DNA from: G965232465 sp965232465
GTDB taxonomy: Bacteria; Pseudomonadota; Alphaproteobacteria; JAQWUY01
DNA length: 64,000 nt
Reading direction: 5' to 3'
Assembly (NCBI GenBank): GCA_965232465.1
Contig: OZ246977.1
Location: forward strand, 124,001-188,000
Shown here: positions 16,348 to 28,000 of the stretch, in pieces
How positions within the stretch are numbered: position 1 is the first letter of the stretch
Layout: every line of letters starts with the position of its first letter
Notes under the pieces: model-generated
Told to the model about the DNA's origin: nothing
The model's input: only the letters and a program-made list of their open reading frames with translations
Database searches by the model: none
Made by a program: the position numbers and the translations under genes

Positions 16348-16368
16348 CCCCGTTGTTGGGGGGGGGGG
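16348..16368. repeat. CCCC-gttgtt-G11 hairpin left of the IS
   Basis: CCCC (16348-16351), gttgtt, then eleven G (16358-16368), ending 15 bases before the IS left end. It matches the hairpin at 18990-19007. The two copies bracket the IS3 element and the AbiE pair. Confidence 0.6.
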
Positions 16369-16417
16369 TATGGCAAGGAGAAGTGGACCCCATTGTTTGG
16401 ACCATTAACCATTAAAG

Positions 16418-17278
16418 TTAAGATAGACTTTTTTGGTTAATTTGCTGTTTATTTTGATATGGAAGCGGTGTAGCTGTAAGCGGAACCGCTTTTATATCGA
16501 AATGCATTGTATAGGTTTCATTTGGGGTTTGCAAGCCAAATTTTGTGTGGGGTCTGTGGGCATTGTAAAACTGTATCCAATCCCTTATGTCCTGCTGTGC
16601 CTGTGTGCCATTGACAAAGTCCCTTAGATACACACATTCATACTTCAAGCTCCGCCATAACCGTTCTATAAACACATTGTCTTTCCATGCCCCCTTGCCG
16701 TCCATGGATATTTTAATGCCATTGGCTTTTAATATATCCGTAAACGCTGTTGCTGTAAACTGGCTTCCCTGATCCGTATTCAATATATCGGGCTTAGGGT
16801 AAGTGTATAATGCGTCTTCTAGGGCTTCAATACAGAACCCAGTATCCAATGTATTGGATAATCGCCACGATAGTACTTTACGGCTGTACCAGTCCATAAT
16901 GGCGACCAAATACATGTACCCCTTGTGGATGGGAATATAGGTAATGTCTGTACACCAAACTTGATTAACCCTGTTTACTGTTACATTCCTCAGCAAATAA
17001 GGATATACCTTGTGGGCACGGTCTGGAATGCTGGTATTAGGCTTTGGATATATGGCTTTTAAACCCATAAGTTTCATAAGCCTAGAAATCCGTTTCCTGT
17101 TTACTTTATAGCCTGACTTTTGCAAGTATTTAGTCATCCTACGGCACCCATAAAATGGCCACTTGACAAATGCCTTGCGTATCAAATCCATCATATCTTT
17201 GTTTTCCATGCTTGCCTCCTTTGCTTTATAATATACACTACTGCGGTTTATACCTAGTAATGCACATGTCCGCCTCAT
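16418..17278 (-). CDS. IS3-family transposase OrfB (integrase catalytic domain)
   Basis: 286 residues from the ATG. The HTH_21-like start MRRTCALLGINRSSVYY is followed by the rve integrase core with the D-D-35-E triad: Asp in VWCTDITYIP, Asp in LNTDQGSQF, Glu in DNVFIERLWRSLKYE. In the same frame, coding continues upstream of the ATG (ERKSFISAVQEPQIS) into the end of orfA. This is the mark of a -1 programmed frameshift making an OrfAB fusion. The frame is intact, so the element may be mobile. Confidence 0.95.
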   Translation of the reverse strand: MRRTCALLGINRSSVYYKAKEASMENKDMMDLIRKAFVKWPFYGCRRMTKYLQKSGYKVNRKRISRLMKLMGLKAIYPKPNTSIPDRAHKVYPYLLRNVTVNRVNQVWCTDITYIPIHKGYMYLVAIMDWYSRKVLSWRLSNTLDTGFCIEALEDALYTYPKPDILNTDQGSQFTATAFTDILKANGIKISMDGKGAWKDNVFIERLWRSLKYECVYLRDFVNGTQAQQDIRDWIQFYNAHRPHTKFGLQTPNETYTMHFDIKAVPLTATPLPYQNKQQINQKSLS

Positions 17279-17280
17279 GC

Positions 17281-17616
17281 TTATTTGCGGTTCTTGTACA
17301 GCTGAGATAAAAGATTTTCGCTCCCCAGACCCAAGGCGTCTGAGGCATCTGCTAAAAAATCCCGTTCCACTGTAAGTTTACCAATCTTAGTATGAAGCAT
17401 ATTTATCTGTGCTTGAGTATCCACCTGTTGGCGTACTAGATTACCCGAAAATCCATCCTCTATGGATTGCAAAGCCTCCTTCTTCCAGCGGGTAATAACT
17501 GAACTATGGACACCATAAATGGACGATAACTCAGATATGGAAACATCTTCACGTAACGCATGACGAACTACTTTCGCCTTGAATTTTGCTGTGTAATTTT
17601 TACGATTTCTAATCAT
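17281..17616 (-). CDS. IS3-family transposase OrfA
   Basis: 111 residues. The HTH_8-type DNA-binding domain is at the N-terminus (NYTAKFKAKVVRHAL, SISELSSIYGVHSSVITRWKKEAL). A leucine-rich coiled coil follows (AQINMLHTKIGKLTVERDFL). It binds the terminal repeats. The zero frame ends three bases before the orfB ATG, while the -1 frame is already open around the GCGAAAATC stretch near the end of orfA, the probable slip region. Confidence 0.93.
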   Translation of the reverse strand: MIRNRKNYTAKFKAKVVRHALREDVSISELSSIYGVHSSVITRWKKEALQSIEDGFSGNLVRQQVDTQAQINMLHTKIGKLTVERDFLADASDALGLGSENLLSQLYKNRK

Positions 17617-17646
17617 TTTGATTTTACTCCTTGTGTTGTGTAAAAT

Positions 17647-18423
17647 CTATCTTAACATATGGTCTAGTTTTTGGGGACCATTTCTGCTTAGGGTGAATAC
17701 TTTGACAAAATCTTCTTGATGGGCTGAAATTTCTTTGTGTAAATACGCTAAGTCATGTAAATGTCGGATTATTTGAGGCTCAGGCGGAGTTTTTAATAAT
17801 ATTCGCCAGCATAAGGCACTTAATTTATTTCCTGCTATTTCCACAGGGGATACGCAAGGAATTTTTACATTTTCAGGTTCACCCAAGAATTTTGCCAAAA
17901 AAGAAGAAACGGTCTGTACCTGCGGTTTTAAGATTGTTGCTTCATGGGTTACTTCAATTTTTAAATCTGGTCTTAAAGCCATATGTCCATAGGTTTTAGA
18001 ATAGCGTATATAATATCCAAAATAATTACTTTTATTCCCTGCAAAAGTAACATCATGAGCAATGGCAGGGTATTCAGGAAAATCGGGAAACATGTGTTTG
18101 ATTTTATTATGTAGTATCTTTTTAACTTGTCGGCGATTGTTACGGCTTAAATCTTTGTTGCCATACAATAAAAAGTCCATATCTTCGGAAAATCTATTGG
18201 TAATATTATGTGCCTTAGATAAACTCGTCCCGCCCCCAAAAACCAGTTTTATATCCATATGGGACAGTTCAGGGGTGTTAAAGTCTAGTTTAGATATATG
18301 GTGTAGCAGTTGTACCATGTACCAATCTTTTTCAACGAACGCTGGCTCTATACCTAGTTCTAGGTTGATGGCTTGGATTAAGTCGCCATCAAGGAAGTTT
18401 TTCATAATGTATTGCGTATCCAT
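17647..18423 (-). pseudogene. AbiEii-type nucleotidyltransferase toxin, 3' end replaced by the IS
   Basis: 258 codons. The nucleotidyltransferase motif is VFGGGTSLSKAHNITNRFSEDMDF near residues 61-84, typical of AbiEii/DUF1814 toxins, which block translation by modifying tRNA. At 17681 the native frame meets the IS3 right end, and the last ten residues (PQKLDHMLR) and stop come from the element. Homologues are usually near 270-300 residues, so some 30-50 C-terminal residues are lost. I do not see them on the far side of the IS. The 5' end overlaps the antitoxin gene by 35 bases. Confidence 0.8.
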
Positions 18424-18796
18424 TGTATTGCAAATTACGGGAAAAACGCCCTTTTATGGCGATTACGCGCCCTGTGGGTATCTGCGTCGATAAACGATTG
18501 TTATACTCTATTTCTGCTTTTGTCATACCCACTGTGTAGCCTAATTTTGTTAAAACGATTTTGGCTGCTTCGGGTAAGGATTTTTCTGGTACCCTTTTGT
18601 CTGAATATTTTGAAACATAAGTCCGTACATAAATGCCATATCCAAACCGCACAACAATACCCTGATCCCCCAATTTTTTTAAAGCAACCCCCACTTGGGT
18701 ACGACCGCCCAAGCCATTAAATTCCCTTCGCAAAAAGACAGCACTACGGCTACGCTGCACACGCATTTTTACTTTGTTGAATATATTATTTTTCAT
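18389..18796 (-). CDS. DUF6088/AbiEi-like antitoxin of a type IV toxin-antitoxin pair
   Basis: 135 residues. The first 60 form a winged-helix-like module (VFLRREFNGLGGRTQVGVALKKLGDQGIVVRFGYGIYVRT), the pattern of DUF6088/AbiEi N-terminal domains that bind promoter DNA. The C-terminal part (LPEAAKIVLTKLGY, YNNRLSTQIPTGRVIAI) matches the antitoxin domain. It precedes and overlaps the AbiEii-like toxin, as in abortive-infection AbiE operons. It is intact even though the toxin is truncated. Confidence 0.8.
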   Translation of the reverse strand: MKNNIFNKVKMRVQRSRSAVFLRREFNGLGGRTQVGVALKKLGDQGIVVRFGYGIYVRTYVSKYSDKRVPEKSLPEAAKIVLTKLGYTVGMTKAEIEYNNRLSTQIPTGRVIAIKGRFSRNLQYNGYAIHYEKLP

Positions 18797-18868
18797 ACTT
18801 TACATCCTTAGCCCCAATATATCACATGACAAGATTATATTTCAAGAAAAATACTTTCCTTAAAGCAC

Positions 18869-18890
18869 AAAAGCCCCGTGTGGGGCTTTT
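18869..18890. terminator. Bidirectional terminator AAAAGCCCC-gtgt-GGGGCTTTT
   Basis: A perfect 9-base stem with a tetraloop and A/T runs on both sides. It lies between the end of the giant adhesin gene (19033, minus strand) and the start of the antitoxin gene (18796). It should end the adhesin transcript and keep it out of the AbiE pair. Confidence 0.85.
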
Positions 18891-18989
18891 GGAATTTAGG
18901 GCAGGGAATTCCCACACCTGTTGACATAGTAGCACTATTTTTTTATGGTGTCACCTGTTTTTTTTAATGTATCCTTTATCCGCATATTT

Positions 18990-19007
18990 CCCCCCGTTGT
19001 TGGGGGG
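18990..19007. repeat. CCCCCC-gttgtt-GGGGGG hairpin after the giant adhesin gene
   Basis: A six-base GC stem with a gttgtt loop, 26 bases beyond the adhesin stop. The same motif with the same loop occurs at 16348-16368, left of the insertion sequence, there with an 11-base G run. No T run follows, so it may be an mRNA-stabilising hairpin or the border of the accessory segment. Confidence 0.6.
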
Positions 19008-19032
19008 ATGTTGTGCGTTGCATATGTGGGGT

Positions 19033-22000
19033 TTATCGTGTACGCCAGTATACATCAACAGTCTTAGCTGCATATTTACCATCAGATGTCATCGCCAACT
19101 TAAATCTTAACCTTACAGCACGTAATCTTTGAGTTCCTCCATTACCACGCCGTATGCCTATGCGTTTCCCTGCATTAAATTCTGTTTGTGCCTGACTATC
19201 TGATGTAGTTACATAAGATGGCACTCTGCCTAAAATGACTTCTCTCAGCATTTGGTAATCCGTTGGAACTGTTCCACCATCTGTTATAGTCGATCCACTT
19301 TGGACTAACAGAGTGGCTTTAGGATTGCCAATAACATTTTCTAATTGAGTGCCCAAAGTAATCACTACATCGGTGCTAGTAGGTAACACTGCTGTACGCA
19401 ATCTATCCCATGTTCTATATCCTGATCTGGCTTGTGCGGTTTGTGTTTTTCCTTGCACGGTTACCGTAAATGTTTTCGAACCAAATGCTACATATCGTAC
19501 ATTTTGCGGTAACTCGACTTCCACGGTTAGGGTACCTGAGGATGTGGTGCCCGTTATAACCCCTGTTGCTGCATTGATGGTCCCGCCTACGGGTGTGGAA
19601 CCGTTGCTTGTCCTGCTTTTGATGCTATAACGAGGCGTATACCAATCTATACGACCCGATACTCCATCACTCTGTGTTGCTATTTTACCGCTAATTGTTG
19701 GGGTGAAGGTGCTGCCCCAAGGTTGGCTGGCTTGCCCGCCTATATATCCTTTAATGTCGTAGCCACCACCACTACTGATCTGGCTAGAAGCCACATCAAG
19801 TGCATCGAAATCGCCTGCTTTTACAGGTGTAGGACGGCGTTTTACCCATATTTGCGTATTTAGGGTCATGGTTTCATACTTATCATTAGCTGGGTATGTA
19901 ACCTTGATGTTTACCGTACCACTGGCAAGGGTGCCACCGACTTTACCATTACCACTGATTACAAATATACTACCGGGACCATTACTTGCTGCGGTACCGG
20001 CGGTTGTCCCCGCTTTTATCAAGGAATAAACGGGGTTGCTAATACCCGTAGGTTCGTTCGTTTCTGTGTAGGTTACGGATTGGGCAGGACTTTGCCATCT
20101 GAAATTCGAAGTCGCAGCTACTGCAAAGTTAGGATGGTCCGCTTGGGTTTGCTTACTGACGGTAAAGTTTTGGTATTCGAAACCACCTAATCCGCCCTTG
20201 TTCGCACGGGTAATTTTTACCAACAAGGTGCCCGATTTGTTCAGTTTGCTGGCATTAATTGCCCCTGTTTTGGCGTCAATCGCCCCTGATTGTGCAATAC
20301 CTGAGGTGGTGGCTGTGTAACCGAGTGGTGTAACAGAAGGTGCTGCAATCTCAAAGGTGTAATCCGTATTTTTATTAAATGTTACGGTGCTACCACCGGA
20401 CCCTATAAGGGATGTTTTTAGCTTATAATCGGTGCTATATGTTTGCCCCGCACCCCATTTTCCTGACCCTGTACGAATACCGGTACTTATGGGGTTTGAT
20501 ATGGTTGTTATATCAATGTCTTCATTCACATCATTATACTTTGGGTGTTCCAGTGTTAAGGTAACATTTGCGTCTGTATGTGCACCTTTTACGACTATTT
20601 TATTTGATCCGGAAGTTATATTCGCTGGAAGAGACCCTTGTACTCCCTTCACTTTCCATTCGGATGCTTTGGTTTGTGAACCTGATGTTACTGTTAACTG
20701 TTGCAATAGATCGTCGAAGGATACATCTGTACCAGCAGTCGATTGAGGTACTCTCATATCGGCAAAGGCTAAGTTATCCCCTGTGGTTTGTTTGCCAATG
20801 GTAAATTCAAAGTCCTGTTTGCCCGTATATTTGGGGTCGCTGGCTTTGGCGGTGATGGTGGTGACCACCGTCCCGCCGGAGGTTGCCCCGCTGATGTCGC
20901 CATTATTATCAATTTTTAATGTCCCAGTCGGCAGGTTGCCGGTTTTTCTTGCCACCGTCCAGTCGAATTGTAAACCGGTGGGGGGGCTAGGATATTTTAG
21001 GTCAATCTTGGCACTGGAACTGGTTTTCCATTTGCCATCTTCATTTGTATCTGTTGTTACGGTGCTGCTGGTTAAGCGATCGACCCCTAGCTCTTGTTTA
21101 CCCACCGTAAAGTTTTGATAAACCACCAATTTGGGGACGGATGAACTTAGGGCGTCACGGGTAATCTTGATTAACAATGTACCCCCTTTGGTGAGTCTGC
21201 TTGCTACGATGTTCCCGGTGTTAGGGTTAATCGCCCCATTGCCTTGCACAATACCCGTCGTGGTCGATGTGAAACCGCCAACACGGGTACCAGAGGGCAC
21301 AATTTCAAAGGTGTAATTGCCCCTTTGGCTTGTTGTGCCTTTGGTAAAGCCCAAGCTCGTATCCAGATAATAATTGGTGGTATAGGTCTGCCCGCTTTGG
21401 CCCCATTTTCCTGTGCCGGTGGGGATTTGTGTATACATACCGCCTTTTTGGGTAACCACTCGGAACAGGGCTTGTGCATCCACATACTTTTTGCTTTCGA
21501 ATGTAACGGTTACGGTTATGGGGGTGTTGATTTCCCCGGATATGGTCAGGCTCTTGCCGCCGCTATCGACGGCAAGATTTGTTGTCCCCTGTGGTACGGA
21601 TAGGCTTTTTATTTTCCAATCGTTCTTTTTGGTGGGGGCACCGGTGCGTGTGGACACTTTTGCCCATATATCGTTTTCGCTAATGGGTACGGTGCTGACG
21701 GAGCCATCAAATATTTCCACAACATTTCCCACAGTCAGCCCAGAAACGATGGTTTGTTTTTTGATAACAAATTGCCCTAAGCCCAGTTCCCCTTTGTACT
21801 TGGCATTGCCCGCTTTCGCCTTCATTTTAAAGGTAACTGTACCGCCGGATACTGCCCCGGCTACGCCCGCCCCGGTAACCGCTAGCCCGCTGCTGATGGT
21901 ATCGGGTTCTTTGCCGGATACTGCCGTCACTGTCCAGTCATAATCGGTAAAGGTGGTGCCACCGGGCAGATTGTAACGCAGCGGGATATTCCCGCCACTG

Positions 22001-25000
22001 CTACGCCATACCATATCCGCCCCACTTGCAACGGTTACAGTGGGGGCTGTGGTAAGGCTAGCAAGGGTTTGCTTATCGACGGTAATATTTTGATAATCTG
22101 TTAATGCGGGCAATGTGCCTGCTGGTACGGTTTTCGCCTTGCGGACAATTTTTACCAACAGCGTTCCACCCCGCAACAGATTGGTCCCTATAATCGCCCC
22201 AGTTTTGCTGTTTATGGGGCTGGTGGTAAACATATTTGCGGTGGTCGATGTATAGCCGGTAACAGCCGTACCGCTGGGCACAACTGAGAAGGTGAAATCG
22301 TCATTGGAACCATCGGTTTTAAAGGTGGCGGTTACAGCCCCCACTGTATCCGATGCCTTTAATTTATAATCGGTGGCAGTAAACGCCTTGCCCCATGTGC
22401 CCGATAATCCTGTGCGGGTCGATGGGTCATCGGTCATGGTACCCGCTGTTGTCGACAGGGTAAAGTCAAAGGTTACATTGTCATATGCCGGATGTTCAAA
22501 TACAGCCGTTACCGTGGCGGTGCTGATTGCCCCGGATACGGTCAGGGTCTTGCCATTAACGGCAAGCTTCGCATGGTCGGTTTTTTCCGTTAGGGTCTTT
22601 AATTTCCATTCGGACGCTTGCGTTTGTGCGTTTTGGGCACTGGAGCTGGATCCTTTCGCCACAGCCAATGCCCCTTCGATGGTGGTGGTGCTTACGGTTA
22701 CAGTGCTGCTGCTGCTGGAATAAGGAACCTTTATCTGTGCTATGCTCAGTGTATCCGTTGTGGTTTGTTTGGTAATGGTAAATGCCGCTAGGTCAAAACT
22801 ACCCGTGTATTTTTCATCCGCAGATTTTGCACTCATGGTGATAACCACTGTACCAGCGGAGGTTGCCTTACTGATTTTACCATCGGTGTCAATTTCTAAC
22901 AAACCACTGGCGGTGGTGCTCTTGATACCCCAAGCAAATGCATTGGCATTTAACCCACCGGGCAAGTTGGTATATTTTAGGTCAAATTTGGTATCCCCCG
23001 TTTTCCACTTACTGTTCCCACTGTTTAACGATATAGTCGGTACGGTCGTTACATCTTTGCCCGCCCCTAGCTCCTGCTTCGTTACCGTAATATTCAAATA
23101 TTCTGTAACCGTGGCAGTCCCAGTTTTGGTACGGACGATTTTTACCAACAGCTTACCAGATTTTAACAGGTTCGTCCCGGTAATCGCCCCACTTTTACTG
23201 TCTATGGGGTCGCTGGTAAATATACCTGCGGTGGTGGCACTAAGACCCGATGGGGCATCAGCGGGCATGGTACCGGCACCGACAATCGAAAAGGCGTAAT
23301 GTTGGGTGGGATCAAATGTGGTCCCCACATCAGAAGTCTGTAAATTATACTTCACATTAAACGCTTTGCCCCATTTGCCGGTGGTGCCGGTGGGGGTGGT
23401 GCTGAATAATTTCGGTGCCACTGTGGTCAATTTAACATCAACCAGCTTGTTTTTATACTTGTCGTTTTCGAATATAACTTTTACAGTAGCGGGGGTGTTA
23501 TCATCATCTGAGGGGATTGCCCCTGTTACACGCAGCACCTTGCCATTGCCAGAAACGGTAAGGTCACCATGCGTTGTGGCTAGGTTATTGACCTTCCAAT
23601 CGGTTTTTTGCGTTTGTGCCGCACCACTGGCACCCGTAACGGATAAATTGTTTTCGAAGGCACTGTTGGCAACCGGTATGGAACCGCTCAGATAGGGTAT
23701 CTTAACTTCTGATACGCTTAGGGTATCCGTACTGGTTTGTTTATTGACGGTTACATCGACATTTTTAACAATTTCTTCAAATTTGGCATTGGTAGGATAG
23801 GTAATCTTCACTTTTACCACCCCCCCTTGTGCGGTTTTTGCAATGCGACCTGTGTTTGATTCCACTGTAATCGCACTAGCCCCGGAGGTCGGACCAGCGG
23901 TCGTACCCGATGGGTTCAATGTGTATCTGGCGGTGCTAATATTCCCGGGGCGGTTACTGATAGCATAGGAAACATTTTGCTCATTTGCACTCCAGGTAAT
24001 GGCACTATTAGCGAGTATTTTAAAGTTGGGGTAATCGTCGCTGTCGTGCTTGGTTACGGTAATATTTTCATAATCGGTTAATGCAGGCAATCCGCCTTTG
24101 GCGGCACGGACAATTTTTACCAACAAGGTGCCTGATTTGGTCAGTGCGGATCCGACAATTGCCCCGGTGTTGGCATTAATCGCCTGTGTATACGCATCGC
24201 TTTGCACAATACCGGCGGTGGTGGCGGTTTTGCCCCCTTTGTTCCCATCGCTGTTGGGTAAAATAGTAAAGGTGTAATCCCCCGCATTCGTTGTATCGCC
24301 TTTTGCAAAGGTATAGCTTGAACTCCCCACCGTATCAGTCAGTTTTAATTGGTAATCCGTCGCTGTGGTAAATCCTTTGCCCCATTTGCCCGACAATCCC
24401 GAACGGGCGGTGCCTGTGCTCATCGTCCCTGTGTCTGTGGATACCTTAAAGGTTATCCCAGTTTTATCTTTGTATTTGGTGCTCTCTAGCACAGCGGTAA
24501 CTGTGGTGGGCGTAGCGATTGCACCACTTATGGTTAAGGCACCATTTGCCGCAGCCAGTTTATCATGCGTTTCCGTTAGGCTCTTAATCGTCCAATCGTC
24601 TTTGGTGCTTATGCCACTTGCCACGGATATTTTATCCTCAATGTCGCTGCTGCTAATCGTTACGGTGCCACCACCATAGGGTTTGACAATGTCTGCTATG
24701 CTTAGGGTTCCGGTTTCCGTTTTCCTATCGACCGCCACATCGACATTTTTAACAATTTCTGCGTATTTATCATTTGCCGCATAGGTAACTTTTACTTTTA
24801 CCACCCCACCCCGGCTGGTTTTTGCAATGTGCCCATTATTTTGTGTCACTGTAATCGCATCGTTCCCTGAGGTCGGACCAGCGGTGGTTCCCAATGCTGT
24901 CAAGGTGTATGTGGGGGTGCTAATCCCCGGCGGTGTATTCGCCGTTGCGTAGGTAACCGTTTGGCTGTTGGCGTTCCAGGTGATACCAGAGGGGGTTACC

Positions 25001-28000
25001 GTAAAGCCTGAATGGTCAGCATCGGTTTGTTTATTCACCGTAATATTCACATAACCGGTCAATGCGGGCAATCCGCCCTTTGCTTTGCGGACAATTTTTA
25101 CCAACAAGTCCCCTGATTTGATCAATTTGCTACCGGTAATTGCCCCCGTTTTGCCGTCGATGGCACCGCTAAACAGCCCACTCACAATCCCCTGCGTGGT
25201 GGGTTTTAGGCCACTGGGTGCGGCGGAGGTGTGCGGTTCAATAGTAAAGGCGAAATCGTCCGTAGTTCCATCATCTTTAAATGTTACGGGACCTACATCG
25301 CCCACTGTATCAGATGTTTTTAAATCATAATCCACATTAAACGCTTTGCCCCATTTACCCGCCGTTCTGGTGGGGGTGCCAAGCAAGGTTCCCGATCCGG
25401 TTTTTAGGGTAAAGGTGGCGGTTTTATCCGCATATTTGGGGCTTTCGAAAGTGGCGGTTACCGTAACCGCTGAGGATATTGCCCCGCTGATTCGTATGGT
25501 GTTTTTGCCTTGTGCATCCGTAACAACGCTGGCATTTGCCCCCAACCCGCTTAGGCTCTTAATCGTCCAATCGGATTTTTGCGTTTGTGGATTCGTCGCA
25601 GCCTGAGCCTTCGCCACCGCAAATTTACCCCGAAGAGTAGCGTTGCTTACCACTTGGGCACCGGTTACATAGGGTATCACAAAATTCCCCATGCTTAGGG
25701 TATCCGTTGCCGTTTGCTTGCCAATGACAAAGTCGGCTAAGTCGAATTGTCCCGTATATTTGGGGTCGCTGGCTTTTGCTTTCACCGTAATAACCACCGT
25801 ACCAGCGGAGGTTGCCCCGCTGATTTGCCCATCGGCTTGGTCAATTTTTACAGTACCACTGGGACCAGCATTTTGTTTATTCGCAACGGACCAAACGAAT
25901 GTATTGACCGCTTGTCTGCCGGGCAGATCCGTATATCCAATATTAAACTTGGTGTCAGGATCACTTTTCCACTTTTTATCTTCTGTACCGCTGTCATCGC
26001 TTATTAGGGTGATGGTCGGCACCTTTTTTATATCCGCATTTGTACCGGTGCCAAACACTTGTTTATTTACCGTAATATTTTCATATCCTATTAATTGGGG
26101 CACTGTGTCGGAGCCTACGGTTTTTGCGGCACGGACAATTTTTACCAACAGGGTACCACTTTTCAATAAGTTTGCACCCGTAATCGCCCCAGTTTTGGTG
26201 TTTATGGGGCTGGTGGTAAATATATTTGCGGTGGTGGGTCTCAGACCACTGCCATCATTCCCCCCAGCTGCCACAATAGAAAAGGTGAAATCGCCACTGC
26301 TACCTGTGGTAAAGGTGGCGGTTACACCGCCCACTGTATCAGTGGTTTTTAAATCATAATCCACATTAAACGATTTGCCCCATGTGCCCACCAATCCCGT
26401 GGGCGTGCCGCTAAGGGTGCCACCCGCTGTGGACATGGTAAAATTAACGGTCCTATCCGTATATTTACTGCTTTCAAATACAGCCGTAAGGGGGGTAGCG
26501 GTGGAGATTGCCTTTTTGATGGTCATACTCTTTTTATCCCCACTGATTTCCAATGTATCATCCGCAACAGCCCCCGTCCTTTTTGCTAGGCTTTTCAGGG
26601 TCCAATCAGATTGTGTCCCCAAACCATTTGGTACGCTTAATTTACCTTTTACATCGGTGCCTGTTACATCTTTAGTGCCAGTCCCAGAATAAGGTACAAC
26701 AAGGGTTGCCATTGTTAAATCACCGCTTCCCGCTTGTTTATTCACCTTTACATCCACATTTCGGGTTATGCGTTCGTATTTATCATTCGCCGCATAGAGA
26801 ATTTCCACTTTTACCACCCCACTTTGGACGGTCTTGGCAATGGCACCTGTACTGTTAATTTGAATAGACCCCAGACCCCCCGAAGTACCAGCGGTTGTCC
26901 CCGCCCGTATCAGTGCATAGGAGGGGCTGCTAATACCCGTAGGTTTATTTTGGGATGTATAGGTAACCGTTTGACTTGCCGTTGCCCATGGTATCGCCGC
27001 CGCAGATACAGTAAACCCGGTGTGGTCGTTGCTATCCTGTTTGGTTACGGTGATATTTTCATACTCTATTAACTCCGGCAATCCGCCTTTGGCTTTACGG
27101 ACAATTTTTACCAACAGGTCGCCCGATTTGGTCAGTGCCATCCCATTAATCACCCCATTTTTGGCATTAATAGCCGTTTTCGATGTGTCAAGGATATTGC
27201 TGGTAGTAGCCTTCGCCGATGATGGTGCATCACTAGGCTTATTACCCGTAACAATCGTAAAGGTATAATCACTAGCGGTGCTTGCCGAACCTGTGGTAAA
27301 TGTTACATTTTGTACATCCCCCACTGTATCAGACCCTTTTAATTTATAATCGACAGCAAAGGTTTTGCCCCATTTACCACTTAATCCGTCACGGGTACCC
27401 GTACTCATCACACCCGCCCCGGTCGATAGTTTAAAATCAACGAATCTGGTGGCGTATTTTTCGCTTTCGAAGGTGGCGGTAACTCGGGTACTGGTGGTGA
27501 AAGCCCCAGTTATGGTTAGGCTCTTATCATCATCAGCAAGGGTAATATTCGTATTCGCATCTTTTTTGCTGAGATCTGTTAAGGTCCACTCCGATTTTGC
27601 CCCTAAACCACCGGCACTGGGGACACCCAATTTCCCGGTGATGGTGGCGGTGCTTACGGGTTTGCTGGTATCCGCTGCCCCAAAGGGTATCACAAGGTCG
27701 CCCATAGTCAATGCCCCTGTGCCCGTTTGCTTATTAACGGGTACACTCACATCTCTGGTAATTTCTGCGTACTTATCGTTGGCGGGATAGGTAACCTTCA
27801 CTTTTACCACCCCACTTTTGCTGGTATTGGCAATTTTACCATCCGAAGATACTGTAATAGCACCATTTCCTGAGGTTGTCCCCGCCGTTGTCCCCGATGC
27901 TATCAAGGCGTATGTGGGACTTGTGCTAATCCCCGCAGGTTTGCGGGCATTTTCTATGTAGGTAACTGTTTGGCTATTTGCGTTCCATCTAATCGTACCA

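Larger units (their letters stand above)
16384..17680 (-). mobile_element. Complete IS3-family insertion sequence
   Basis: 1297 bases. The imperfect terminal repeats begin TGGACCCC at 16384 and, read inward on the other strand from 17680, TGGTCCCC; both also contain GTTAAGATAGA about 35 bases in. It encodes OrfA (17281-17616) and OrfB (16418-17278). The flanking triplets (aag and ttt) do not match, so I see no target duplication. That fits a deletion or rearrangement at one side. Its right end interrupts the AbiEii-like toxin gene. Confidence 0.9.

Noticed and set aside
16234..16440. 68-residue plus-strand protein at the repeat-IS junction
   Set aside because: It crosses the hairpin repeat, the G11 run and the IS terminus, and has no homology.
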